A stretch of 64,000 nucleotides of DNA. It comes from Burkholderiales bacterium (GTDB lineage Bacteria; Pseudomonadota; Gammaproteobacteria; Burkholderiales; SHXO01). Numbering within the stretch: the stretch's first letter is position 1; each line of letters starts with the position of its first letter. Positions 25,614 through 34,061 of the stretch are shown here, in pieces. The notes under the pieces were generated by a model that saw only the letters and a list, made by a program, of their open reading frames with translations, was not told the DNA's origin and made no database searches. A program made the translations under genes and the position numbers. The DNA is taken from NCBI GenBank assembly GCA_020854105.1, contig JADZGB010000010.1, positions 85,518 through 149,517 on the forward strand, read 5' to 3'.

Positions 25614-26738
25614 ATGCATGCCGTATCCGCAAATGCCGCCGAAGGTGGCCGTGGGTCCGTCGAGAAGACTTCCCGCACCGACGACGAGAGGATCCGCAAC
25701 GTGACCACGTTGCCACCTCCCGACCACCTGATCCGCTTCTTCCCGATCCGCGGCACGCCGGTCGAGGCGCTGGTGGCCGACACCCGCGAGCGCGTGCGCC
25801 GCATCATCCAGGGCCGGGACGATCGCATGCTGGTCATCATCGGGCCGTGCTCGATCCACGACCCGGTCGCGGCGCTGGAGTATGCGCGCCGCCTGGTCGA
25901 GCAGCGCGCGCGCCACGCCGGCGCGCTGGAGATCATCATGCGCGTGTACTTCGAGAAGCCGCGTACGACGGTCGGCTGGAAGGGGCTGATCAACGATCCC
26001 TACCTCGACGGCAGCTACCGCATCGACGAAGGCCTGCGCTTCGCGCGACAGCTCCTGATCGACATCAACAGGATCGGCGTGCCAGCCGGCAGCGAGTTCC
26101 TCGACGTCATCTCTCCGCAGTACATCGGCGATCTGGTGGCCTGGGGCGCGATCGGTGCGCGGACCACCGAGAGCCAGGTGCATCGTGAGCTCGCCTCCGG
26201 CATCTCCGCGCCCATCGGCTTCAAGAATGGCACCGACGGCAACATCCGCATCGCCACCGACGCGATCCAGGCTGCTGCGCGCGCGCACCACTTCCTGTCC
26301 GTGCACAAGAACGGTCAGGTCGCCATCGTGGAGACGCGCGGCAACGACGATTGCCACCTGATTCTGCGTGGCGGCAAGGCGCCCAACTACCACGCGCAGT
26401 GCGTCACCGCCGCCTGTGCCGGACTCGAGGAGGCAAAGCTGCGTCCGGCGCTGATGATCGACTGCTCGCACGCTAATTCGAACAAGCAGCACCAGCGCCA
26501 GCTGGAGGTCGCCCGCGACATCGCAGGACAGGTCATGAACGGCTCACGCAACGTCTTCGGCGTGATGGTGGAGAGCCATCTCGTCGGCGGCCAGCAGGCT
26601 TTCACGGCAGGCAGGGACGACCCGGCCCGGCTGGCTTACGGCCAGAGCATCACCGACGCCTGCCTGGGCTGGGACGACTCCGTGCAGATCCTGGAGATGC
26701 TGGCAGAGGCAGTCGAGCGGCGGCGGGGTCAGGGGTAG
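25614..26738 (+). CDS. aroG: DAHP synthase (class I, AroG/AroF/AroH type)
   Basis: This 374-residue enzyme condenses phosphoenolpyruvate and erythrose 4-phosphate, the first step of the shikimate pathway. Motifs are LVIIGPCSIHDP, MRVYFEKPRTTVGWKGLINDP, GIGARTTESQVHRE-type active-site residues, GFKNGTDGN and DCSHANSNK (metal His). It is about 24 residues longer at the N-terminus than E. coli AroG. The ATG at 25614 has AGGAG ten bases upstream. Expression is predicted to be attenuated through the leader peptide. Which aromatic amino acid inhibits the enzyme cannot be told. Confidence 0.93.
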   Translation: MHAVSANAAEGGRGSVEKTSRTDDERIRNVTTLPPPDHLIRFFPIRGTPVEALVADTRERVRRIIQGRDDRMLVIIGPCSIHDPVAALEYARRLVEQRARHAGALEIIMRVYFEKPRTTVGWKGLINDPYLDGSYRIDEGLRFARQLLIDINRIGVPAGSEFLDVISPQYIGDLVAWGAIGARTTESQVHRELASGISAPIGFKNGTDGNIRIATDAIQAAARAHHFLSVHKNGQVAIVETRGNDDCHLILRGGKAPNYHAQCVTAACAGLEEAKLRPALMIDCSHANSNKQHQRQLEVARDIAGQVMNGSRNVFGVMVESHLVGGQQAFTAGRDDPARLAYGQSITDACLGWDDSVQILEMLAEAVERRRGQG

Positions 26739-26749
26739 ATTTAGACAGC

Positions 26750-27010
26750 ATGCTGACAGCAACTCAACGCCATCCAGAAGTCAAGTTTTCAGACCATGGC
26801 CCGCCAATTTCCAATCATCGGACTATTGACTTCCAATTGGCCGCTCACCGTCGTCTTCTTCCGGACTGGCCAGATTTCAGTGTTGAGGATGAGGGAAAAG
26901 ACCGTCTGACTGTATTCGCCGATTTCGCTCGCAGGACATCCCACAGTTCCGAGACGCCGTCTGCACGGCACTGCAGCGTAGCCAGACGGATCCAGCGGAT
27001 GGTGTACCGA
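26750..27010. other. Lower-GC intergenic stretch, possible remnant DNA
   Basis: The gap between the DAHP synthase gene and the PIN gene is visibly richer in A and T than its surroundings. It holds short open frames on both strands (up to 87 codons), but none has a convincing ribosome-binding site or recognisable motif. It may be a decayed accessory gene. Confidence 0.4.
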
Positions 27011-27027
27011 TGACGAAAATCGACTGC

Positions 27028-27435
27028 CTATTGACCTCCGATCACCCGCACATCCCGCACCATTCGAAAATCGCGGTCATGGGTGACGAGAGCAAAGGCA
27101 CCTGACACCACCACCGTTGCAAGCTGGATCGCATCGGGCAAGCGCAGTCGATGACGCGCGCGAAAGCGCGCGGCCGCAATGGCGATCTCCTCGGAAACCG
27201 GCATGACCGTCCAGCCGGCTCCCTTGGTCAACGCCGCTCGATACGTCTCGGCGAGGACCTCGTTCTCCCGGCCGATGGGACCGGCGAGCACCTCGACTAG
27301 CGTGATAGCGGAAAGTGCAATCGCGACCTCACCGCTGGCCGCGCGCTGAAAAAAGCCGGCGAACCGGGGGCGAGGGTGCGATGATCTTGGAAGGTGCAGC
27401 AGCGCCACGCCACTATCGTCCACCCTGACCCGCAC
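27028..27435 (-). CDS. PIN-domain protein (VapC-like ribonuclease), orphan
   Basis: This 135-residue protein has the PIN acidic set: Asp near the N-terminus (VRVDDSGVALLHL), Glu in SAITLVEVLAG, Asp in HRLRLPDAIQLATVV and Asp in VTHDRDFRMV. VapC toxins cut RNA at specific sites. No antitoxin gene is next to it: upstream is the deacetylase gene, ending two bases before its GTG start. The N-terminal strand is unusual (VDDSGV instead of the usual VDTSV), and the ribosome-binding site is weak. It may be a decaying or relocated toxin gene. Confidence 0.66.
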   Translation of the reverse strand: MRVRVDDSGVALLHLPRSSHPRPRFAGFFQRAASGEVAIALSAITLVEVLAGPIGRENEVLAETYRAALTKGAGWTVMPVSEEIAIAAARFRARHRLRLPDAIQLATVVVSGAFALVTHDRDFRMVRDVRVIGGQ

Positions 27436-27436
27436 T

Positions 27437-28330
27437 TCAGCTCTGTCCCTTCACCCATGCCGCCACCTCCGCATGCGTGCCGAACCACACGTCCCCTTTC
27501 GCCCGGGCATGCCGGATCAGCTCCTCCACGATCCAGATGCGCGAGCGATATCCCACGATGTGCGGATGGAAGGTGAGCTGGCACAGCCCGCCTTCCTCCC
27601 AGGCGGCATCGAACTCGCGGCGGAAGACGTCGAACACGTCCGCCGGCGGCGTGTACGGCCGCAGCCCCTGGAAGCGGTGCATCATGAAGTACACGGCGTC
27701 GTCGCGCACCCACTCCACCGGCACTTCCACGATGCCGCTCGGTTCGCCGTCGAGCAGCAGCTCGTAGCAGTCCTCGTCGGCCATCAGCGAGGAGTCGTAC
27801 AGCAGCCCCATCTCCTTCTCGATGCGCAGGGTGTCGGGGCTGAAGTCCCACGACGGCGTGCGCAGCCCCACCGGCCGCACGCCGGTGATTTGGGCGAGCG
27901 TGTCGGCCGCACGCAGCATCAGGTCGCGCTCGTTCTCGTAGGGCAGCACCGAGTTGAGCTCGTGGATCCAGCCGTGGATGCCGATCTCGTGGCCCTCGGC
28001 GACCAGTTCGCGCTGCTCGTCCGGATAGGTGAGGCCCACGACCGCCGGCACGTAGAAGCTCGCGCGCACGTCGTACTTCCTCAGCAGCGCGAGGATGCGC
28101 GGCACGCCGACGCGATTGCCGTATTGGCCCCAGGCCATGCGGCCGATGGACTTGCCGCCGTCACGCAGCTCGTTGGTCTCGTGATCGGAGTCGAAGGACA
28201 GCGCCACCGCGCAGCGCGCGCCGTCCGGCCACGTCGCCGGCGCCAGCCGGCGCCCGGCCCGTACCTGGTTCAGCAGCCTGCGCCAGTGCGCCTCGGGCCA
28301 TTGCCAGGGCTGGAGTTCCCTGTCACTCAT
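27437..28330 (-). CDS. Polysaccharide deacetylase-family hydrolase
   Basis: This 297-residue protein has the NodB homology fold: metal-binding SFDSDHETNELRDGG (about residues 43-57), then GHEIGIHGWIHELNSV (His pair, about 112-127) and LRTPSWDFSPDTL. The C-terminal FHPHIVGYRSRI completes the site. The pattern is closest to the PuuE/allantoinase-like cytoplasmic subgroup; no signal peptide is present. The ATG is preceded by AGGAGGAGA. It lies downstream of the MFS and SDR genes on the same strand and may share their pathway. Confidence 0.85.
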   Translation of the reverse strand: MSDRELQPWQWPEAHWRRLLNQVRAGRRLAPATWPDGARCAVALSFDSDHETNELRDGGKSIGRMAWGQYGNRVGVPRILALLRKYDVRASFYVPAVVGLTYPDEQRELVAEGHEIGIHGWIHELNSVLPYENERDLMLRAADTLAQITGVRPVGLRTPSWDFSPDTLRIEKEMGLLYDSSLMADEDCYELLLDGEPSGIVEVPVEWVRDDAVYFMMHRFQGLRPYTPPADVFDVFRREFDAAWEEGGLCQLTFHPHIVGYRSRIWIVEELIRHARAKGDVWFGTHAEVAAWVKGQS

Positions 28331-28359
28331 CTGCACATCTCCTCCTGCAGCCCGACGTT

Positions 28360-29658
28360 TCAGGCGAGTTCCTCGTGCGCGGTCTCGGGCAGACGCGCGA
28401 TGACCAGGGTGGATACGATGGCCGCGCCGATCACGTACCAGGTCGGCGACAACGGCGAGCCGGTGCGCCCGATCAGCCAGGTGGCGATGAAGGGGGCGAA
28501 GCCGCCGAAGATCGCCACCGCCAGGCTGTAGCCGGCGGACATCCAGGTCGAGCGCATGCGCGTGGGGAAGATCTCCGCAATGGCGGCCGGACCGGGACCA
28601 GAGAACGCAGCGATCATGCAGGCGAACAGCACCTGGACCGCCATCACCACGGCCAGCGTGCCCTGCGCCACCATGGCGTCGAACAGCAGGTGCGACAGCA
28701 GTGCGAAGGAGAGGCAGCACGCCAGCAGCAGCGGCTTGCGGCCGACGCGGTCGGACAGCGCCCCCGCGAAGGGAATGACGATCACCAGCACCAGCAACCC
28801 GAGCGTGTTGGACCACAGCGCCTCGGTGCGGGTAAGGCCGACGTGCTTCTGGGTGAACGTCGGCATGTAGGTGAGCATCATGTAGTAGGAACTGGTCCAC
28901 AGCACGGTGAAGCCGAAGGCTTTCGCCGCGAGCGAAACGGGCGAGGGCAGCGCGTCGTCCGACACCTGCGTCCGTGCCTCGCGGAACGCGGGCGTCTCGT
29001 CGATGTTGCGGCGCATGTAGATGCCCACGGGCGCGAGGATGCCGCCAAGCAGGAAGGGGATGCGCCAGCCCCAGGACTCCATGTCCTGCGGCGTGAGCAC
29101 GGTGCTGAACAGTGCCGCGATGCCGGATCCGAGCAGCAGCCCCGCAGCGAGGCTCGACTGCTGGAAGCTTCCGTACAACCCGCGCCTGCCTTCGGGCGCC
29201 CACTCGACGATGAAGGCGGTCGATCCGCCCCATTCACCGCCGGCGGCGAAGCCCTGCAGCAGGCGCGCGGCAACGAGCAGCGCGGGCGCCCACAGGCCGA
29301 TACTGCCGTAGGTCGGGATCAGGCCGATGAGCACGGTACCGAAGGCCATCAGGAAGATGGTCAGCATGAGCGCGGCCTTGCGTCCGCGCACGTCGCCTAG
29401 CCGCCCGATCAGGATCCCCCCGAGCGGGCGCACCACGAAGCCCACGCCGAAGGTGGCGAAGGTGGACAGCAGTGCGGTCTTCTCGTCCTCCTGCGGGAAG
29501 AAGTTCTTCGCGACGATGGTGGCGAGGTAGCCGTAGACGGCGAAGTCGTACCACTCGAGCAGGTTGCCCATCACCGCCGCGGTGACGGCCTTGCGGCTGG
29601 TCAGCGGGCTGCGCCCCTGCGCCAGGCTCCGCTCGTCGCCCGGCTTCAGTTCACCCAT
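28360..29658 (-). CDS. MFS transporter, metabolite:H+ symporter (MHS) type
   Basis: This 432-residue inner-membrane protein has 12 predicted spans. The start AAVMGNLLEWYDFAVYGYLA and the motif GRLGDVRGRKAALML are typical of the MHS subfamily (ShiA, KgtP, ProP). It probably takes up an organic acid. It overlaps the SDR gene by 13 bases and is followed by the deacetylase gene 29 bp later, so the three are likely cotranscribed. Its substrate may be that of the divergent enolase-superfamily enzyme. Confidence 0.88.
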   Translation of the reverse strand: MGELKPGDERSLAQGRSPLTSRKAVTAAVMGNLLEWYDFAVYGYLATIVAKNFFPQEDEKTALLSTFATFGVGFVVRPLGGILIGRLGDVRGRKAALMLTIFLMAFGTVLIGLIPTYGSIGLWAPALLVAARLLQGFAAGGEWGGSTAFIVEWAPEGRRGLYGSFQQSSLAAGLLLGSGIAALFSTVLTPQDMESWGWRIPFLLGGILAPVGIYMRRNIDETPAFREARTQVSDDALPSPVSLAAKAFGFTVLWTSSYYMMLTYMPTFTQKHVGLTRTEALWSNTLGLLVLVIVIPFAGALSDRVGRKPLLLACCLSFALLSHLLFDAMVAQGTLAVVMAVQVLFACMIAAFSGPGPAAIAEIFPTRMRSTWMSAGYSLAVAIFGGFAPFIATWLIGRTGSPLSPTWYVIGAAIVSTLVIARLPETAHEELA

Positions 29659-30401
29659 TGGCCGCCGTCCACGTCGATGATCTCGCCGGTGAGATAGTTC
29701 GGCTCCACCGTGGCGAGGAAGACGATCACCGCCGCGACGTCCTCCGGCGTGCCCACGCGCGCCATCGGAATGGACCGCACGATCGCTTCACGCTGCGCGG
29801 CGATCAGTCCCGCGGTCATCTGCGTCTCGATCGACCCGGGGCACACGGCATTCACCATGATGTGCGGCGCCAGCTCCTTGGCCAAGCCGCGCGTCAACCC
29901 GAGCACGCCCGCCTTCGAGGCGCAGTAGGCGAACTTGCTGACCGCCGACCGCGCGCCGCCGGTGTGCGCGCTCACGGAGGACACGTTCACGATGCGCCCG
30001 GCGCCTCGTACCAGCATGGCGGGAACTGCCGCCCTGCACCAGTTGAAGCAGCTCTTCAGGTTGACGTCGATGGTGCGGTCCCACTCCTCCTCGGTGATGT
30101 CGAGCAGGCGCTTTGGCTGCGACATGCCGGCATTGTTGACCAGCAAGTCGATGCGGCCGAAGCGCTCGACCACACGTTCGGCATGCCGCTGCACGCCGGA
30201 GAAGTCGCTGGTGTCACCGGGCAGCAGCATCCACGAGGCGCCCAGTTCGCCGATGCGCTGTCCGGCGACGTTGAGCGCCGCGACGTCCAGGTCGGCGAGC
30301 GCGACGCGAAAGCCCTTGCGCGCGAGTTCGGTCGCGGTGGAGAAGCCGATGCCGCGCGCGGCGCCGGTGACGATGGCAACGGGGAGAGGAGCGTCCGACA
30401 T
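29646..30401 (-). CDS. Short-chain dehydrogenase/reductase
   Basis: This 251-residue SDR carries TGAARGIGFSTA (cofactor motif, residues 12-23), LVNNAG, the Ser in NVSSVSAH and the YCASKAG catalytic Tyr/Lys. It ends LTGEIIDVDGGQWVN. An Asp in the second strand (ALADLDV) favours NAD(H). It is the first gene of the SDR-MFS-deacetylase run and is divergent from the enolase-superfamily gene, suggesting a shared sugar-acid or hydroxy-acid pathway (inference). Confidence 0.9.
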   Translation of the reverse strand: MSDAPLPVAIVTGAARGIGFSTATELARKGFRVALADLDVAALNVAGQRIGELGASWMLLPGDTSDFSGVQRHAERVVERFGRIDLLVNNAGMSQPKRLLDITEEEWDRTIDVNLKSCFNWCRAAVPAMLVRGAGRIVNVSSVSAHTGGARSAVSKFAYCASKAGVLGLTRGLAKELAPHIMVNAVCPGSIETQMTAGLIAAQREAIVRSIPMARVGTPEDVAAVIVFLATVEPNYLTGEIIDVDGGQWVN

Positions 30402-30576
30402 GTCTTCTCGAGGCTCGCATGCTCGTGGGGAGGGCAGATGCTACCACCGGTATCGGATGCGCAGCCTCGGTCATCCCGGTGCACGACACCTGATTCTTCT
30501 CCGGTGCCCGGACCTCCGCCGGGGCGACGAGACGCTCGACATGCTACCGTGCGGTCATGACAGAACGGAGAACGTC

Positions 30577-31731
30577 ATGGGAGAGAGCTCGCTGCGCATC
30601 GTGGACGTGAAGGCCTACCCGACCTCCTTTCCGGTCGATCCGAAGAACAGCGTGACGCTGGGCGTGGGCCGCGCGGTCAAGCGCGACGCGGTCATCGTCA
30701 AGGTCACCACGCAGAGCGGCCTGGTCGGATGGGGTGAAGCGCACCACGGACGCGCGCCCGGATCGGTCGCGCATCTCATCGACAACACGCTGCGCGGACT
30801 GGTCGTCGGGCAGGACGCGCACGACGTGGTGGGCGTGTGGTGGCGCATGTACGAGAAGCAGCTCGCCAGTCACGGAATGGGTGCTGGCGCCTCACTCGCC
30901 ATCTCGGGCATCGACCAGGCGCTGTGGGACATCCGCGGCAAGGCGCTGGGCGTGCCGCTGTACCAGCTGCTCGGCGGGCGCTCCAGGCGGGTACCGGCCT
31001 ACGCGGGCGGGGTCTCGCTCGGCTATCAGGATCCGCAGGCGCTGGTGGCCGAGGCGCAGCCGCACGTGGCAGCCGGTTACAGGGCGGTGAAGCTGCGCGT
31101 GGGTGACACGCCCGCCCGGGACATCGCGCGCGTGGAGGCGGTGCGCAGGGCGCTGGGCGAGGACATCGTGATTCTCGTCGACGCCAACATCGGCTACACC
31201 GTGAAGGACGCGCGCCGGGCCATGCCGGCGTTCGAGGATCTGGGCGTGGGCTGGCTCGAGGAGCCATTCCCGCCGCACGATCACGCCAGCTATGCGCAGG
31301 CCTCGACCTTCGCCAGCGTGCCGCTGGCCGCGGGCGAGAACCACTACACGCGCTTCGAGTTCCATCGCGTGATCGAGGATCGCGTCATCACCATCCTGCA
31401 GCCCGACCTGTCGAAATCGGGCGGCATCACCGAGTGCCTGCGCATCGCGCACATGGCGTCGGGGTGGAAGCTGCCGATCAACCCGCACTCGTCGATGACG
31501 GGAATCAACATGGCGGTGTCGATCCATTTCCTGTGCGCCATCGACAATCCCGGCTACTTCGAGGGCGACGTGTCGAAGGACAACAGGTTTCGCGACGAAC
31601 TGGTGAGCACACCCTACACGGTGGGCAGCGACGGCTGCGTCGCACCGCTGGAAGGACCGGGCATCGGCGTGGAGGTGGACGAGGCGTTCCTGGCGAAGCA
31701 TCCGGTCATCCAGGGCCTGGCCTATGTCTGA
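30577..31731 (+). CDS. Mandelate racemase/muconate lactonizing enzyme-family protein
   Basis: This 384-residue protein belongs to the enolase superfamily. It has a capping domain (GVGRAVKRDAVIVKVTTQSG) and a barrel with the base motif AVKLRVG (about residues 169-175). Metal ligands lie in VDANIGY (Asp), LEEPFPP (Glu) and AAGENHY (Glu), with a His in NPHSSMTG. It would act on a sugar acid or related carboxylate as dehydratase or racemase. The ATG at 30577 fits domain boundaries. A 14-bp tandem repeat begins at its stop codon. Confidence 0.88.
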   Translation: MGESSLRIVDVKAYPTSFPVDPKNSVTLGVGRAVKRDAVIVKVTTQSGLVGWGEAHHGRAPGSVAHLIDNTLRGLVVGQDAHDVVGVWWRMYEKQLASHGMGAGASLAISGIDQALWDIRGKALGVPLYQLLGGRSRRVPAYAGGVSLGYQDPQALVAEAQPHVAAGYRAVKLRVGDTPARDIARVEAVRRALGEDIVILVDANIGYTVKDARRAMPAFEDLGVGWLEEPFPPHDHASYAQASTFASVPLAAGENHYTRFEFHRVIEDRVITILQPDLSKSGGITECLRIAHMASGWKLPINPHSSMTGINMAVSIHFLCAIDNPGYFEGDVSKDNRFRDELVSTPYTVGSDGCVAPLEGPGIGVEVDEAFLAKHPVIQGLAYV

Positions 31732-31839
31732 TCCCGGCCGTCTGATCCCGGCCGTCTGATCCCGGCCATCGATCACGGCCGTCTGATCACGGCTATCCAA
31801 TCACGGCTGCCTGATCACAGCCTTCCGATCACAGCGCCC
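31729..31839. repeat. Eight imperfect tandem copies of a 14-bp unit between convergent genes
   Basis: Units begin at 31729, 31743, 31757, 31771 (13 bp), 31784, 31798, 31812 and 31826. The first is TGATCCCGGCCGTC; later ones drift to TGATCAC and then to CACAGC cores. The array starts at the stop codon of the enolase-superfamily gene, and its last unit includes the stop codon of chrA, so it fills the whole gap. Confidence 0.9.
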
Positions 31840-33025
31840 GCAGGAGCACGCCGCCCGCGGCACTGAGCAGCACCACCAGCCAGGGACTGAGCCTGAACAC
31901 CGCCAGGAGCAGGAAGGCGGCGAGCGCGAGGGCGAACTCCTGCGCGGAGCGCACGGCGCTCACCCATGCAGGATCGTACAGGGCGACGAGGAGCAGGCCG
32001 ACCACCGCGGCGTTCACGCCGGCGAGTGCCTTGCGCACCGATGCGTTGCCACGCAGGCGATGCCAGAACGGCAGCACGCCGATCACCAGCAGCAGCGATG
32101 GCAGGAACACCGCGACCAGGCACAGCATGCCGCCCAGCCATCCGCCGAGCTGCGGCTGCATGACGGCGCCCAGATAGGCGGCGAAGGTGAACAGGGGGCC
32201 CGGCACCGCCTGCGCCGCGCCGTAGCCGGCGAGGAAGGAGTCGGCGCTGATCCAGCCGGGCGGAACCAATTCCGACTCGAGCAGCGGCAGCACCACGTGA
32301 CCGCCGCCGAACACCAGTGCACCGGTGCGATAGAAGCTGTCGAACAGCGCCAGGGCCTGCGACGTCCCGGCGCCCGCCAGCAGCGGCAGCACGACCAGCA
32401 ATCCGGCGAACAGCACCAACGCGGCAATCGCGCTGTTGCGCGACACCGGCACGTGCAGCGGGGGAGCGGGCGATGCCTCCTCGATCCTGATCAGTGCCCA
32501 GCCGGCGAATGCCGCGAGGACGAGGAACACGACCTGCATGAGCGAGCCCGGCCAGAGCAGCAGTCCGATGGCGGTGAGCAGTGCGAAGGCGGCGCGCGTC
32601 CGGTCCGGGCACAGGCTGCGCGCCATCGACCACAGCGCCTGCGCCACGACCGCCACCGCCGCGATCTTCAACCCGTCCAGCACGCCGGTATGCAGCCATC
32701 CCTCGAATGCCTTCACGCCGGCCGCGAACAGGATGAGCAGGATGGCGGAGGGCATGGTGAAGCCCAGCCACGCCACCAGCGCTCCCGGCAGACCGCCGCG
32801 CAGGATGCCGAGCGACATGCCGACCTGGCTGCTGGCCGGTCCCGGGAGGAACTGGCACAGCGCCACCAGATCCGCGTAGGTCTCCTCGTCCAGCCAGCGG
32901 CGGCGGCCGACGAACTCCTCCCGGAAGAAGGCCAGGTGGGCCACCGGCCCGCCGAACGAAGTCACGCCCAGCTTGAGAAATGCCAGGAAAATGTCGGCAA
33001 GCGACGAGGGGTGGTGCACGCGCAT
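31829..33025 (-). CDS. chrA: Chromate transporter, two-domain ChrA
   Basis: This 398-residue membrane protein has two CHR domains. The first begins FLKLGVTSFGGPVAHLAFFREEFV and contains LVALCQFLPGPASSQVGMSLG. The second carries VFGGGHVVLPLLESELV and AVPGPLFTFAAYLGAVM. Full-length ChrA proteins export chromate with proton exchange and confer resistance. Its stop codon lies in the 14-bp tandem repeat. The opposing enoyl-CoA hydratase gene begins 83 bp away, so their promoters must be closely spaced. Confidence 0.92.
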   Translation of the reverse strand: MRVHHPSSLADIFLAFLKLGVTSFGGPVAHLAFFREEFVGRRRWLDEETYADLVALCQFLPGPASSQVGMSLGILRGGLPGALVAWLGFTMPSAILLILFAAGVKAFEGWLHTGVLDGLKIAAVAVVAQALWSMARSLCPDRTRAAFALLTAIGLLLWPGSLMQVVFLVLAAFAGWALIRIEEASPAPPLHVPVSRNSAIAALVLFAGLLVVLPLLAGAGTSQALALFDSFYRTGALVFGGGHVVLPLLESELVPPGWISADSFLAGYGAAQAVPGPLFTFAAYLGAVMQPQLGGWLGGMLCLVAVFLPSLLLVIGVLPFWHRLRGNASVRKALAGVNAAVVGLLLVALYDPAWVSAVRSAQEFALALAAFLLLAVFRLSPWLVVLLSAAGGVLLRAL

Positions 33026-33108
33026 GCATGCATTCTATCGCCGGGCCCGTGTGCAACCGTCGTGCAATACTTCCGTCACCCGCCAGATTGGCCCACGAGA
33101 GCACCCCC

Positions 33109-33873
33109 ATGCACGAGATCGAACTCGACCGGCACGACGATATCGCCCTGGTGCGGCTGAACCGCCCAGACTCGCTCAACTCGGTCAACCGCGCCATGCG
33201 CGAGGCACTGATCGCCACGCTGAATGCGCTCGGCGCCGAAGCCGGCGTGCGCGGGGTGGTCATCACCGGCGCCGGTGAGCGTGCATTCTGTTCCGGGCAG
33301 GATCTGGCCGAGACGATGCAGTACACCATCGACGACGTGGACGACTGGCTCACCCGCCAGCATGCGATGTATCAGGCGGTGCGCGATCTCGACAAGCCGT
33401 GCATCGCCGCATGGAACGGCGTGGCGGCCGGGGCCGGATACCAGATCGGCCTGTGTGCCGATCTGCGCGTGGGCTATCCCGAGATGAAGCTCGGCCAGCC
33501 CGAGATCAGGGCAGGTCTGGCGAGCATCGTCGGCTCCTGGCTGATGACCCAGCACCTGCCGCTGTCGCTCAATCAGCAACTGTCCATCTCGGGCGAACTC
33601 ATCACCGGGCAGCGCGCCTACGAGATCGGGCTGATCAACTACCTCGTCCCGCGCGAGCAGGTGCTCGACAGGGCGATGAGCGTTGCACACGAGCTGGCGA
33701 AGCTCGGCACGACGGCGTTGCGGCTGACCAAACAGCGCTTCCGCGAACTGACGCAGCCCGGCTTCGACGCGGCACTGGCGAGCGCGAAGCAGATGCAGAA
33801 GGAGGCGTATCGCAGCGGGGAACCGCAGGCCGCCATGAAGAAGTTCCTGGAGGCCAAGGGAAAGAAGGGTTAG
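33109..33873 (+). CDS. Enoyl-CoA hydratase/isomerase family protein
   Basis: This 254-residue crotonase-fold enzyme has the oxyanion-hole segment RAFCSGQDLAE (about residues 59-69) and the second segment GVAAGAGYQIGLCADLRVG (about 104-122), with a Glu in KLGQPEIRAGL. It is likely to hydrate or isomerise a CoA thioester. The ATG at 33109 fits the usual start of the family (EIELDRHDDIALVRLNRP). A cluster of degenerate REP-like sequences follows it. Confidence 0.88.
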   Translation: MHEIELDRHDDIALVRLNRPDSLNSVNRAMREALIATLNALGAEAGVRGVVITGAGERAFCSGQDLAETMQYTIDDVDDWLTRQHAMYQAVRDLDKPCIAAWNGVAAGAGYQIGLCADLRVGYPEMKLGQPEIRAGLASIVGSWLMTQHLPLSLNQQLSISGELITGQRAYEIGLINYLVPREQVLDRAMSVAHELAKLGTTALRLTKQRFRELTQPGFDAALASAKQMQKEAYRSGEPQAAMKKFLEAKGKKG

Positions 33874-33887
33874 GACCGGATGCCGGC

Positions 33888-33914
33888 GGTGGATTCCGCC
33901 TTCGCCGTAATGCC
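33888..33914. repeat. Degenerate REP-like palindrome
   Basis: GGTGGATTCCGCCTTCGCCG and the bases after it align with the inverted REP-like copy at 48134, but the stem is imperfect. It lies 15 bases after the enoyl-CoA hydratase stop. Confidence 0.45.
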
Positions 33915-34003
33915 AAACCTTCGTCGCCACGGCGGACCCTGCCCCGGAGTGCTTCAATCCGGGGGCCGGGGCCCGGCGAAACGGATCAGGCCTCTCGCAA
34001 ACC

Positions 34004-34028
34004 TCTGAATTCCGGCCGCCGGAATGAC
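34004..34028. repeat. REP-like palindrome, copy with TTCCGGC/GCCGGAA stem
   Basis: The stem ATTCCGGC/GCCGGAAT with almost no loop, followed by TGACG, matches the reverse complement of the family at 48134 and 60126. It differs by paired substitutions in the stem. It lies in the convergent gap between the enoyl-CoA hydratase and threonine-dehydratase-like genes. Confidence 0.6.
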
Positions 34029-34061
34029 GGGGTCCGTGTGGATTCGGCCTTCCGGCGCGAC

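Noticed and set aside
26750..27013. 87-codon frame in the lower-GC gap
   Set aside because: No start signals or recognisable features; an opposing short frame is equally open.
30476..30535. Possible further REP-like halves in the divergent SDR/enolase gap
   Set aside because: Only about 14 bases match one arm and no stem can be formed, so chance similarity in GC-rich DNA is as likely.
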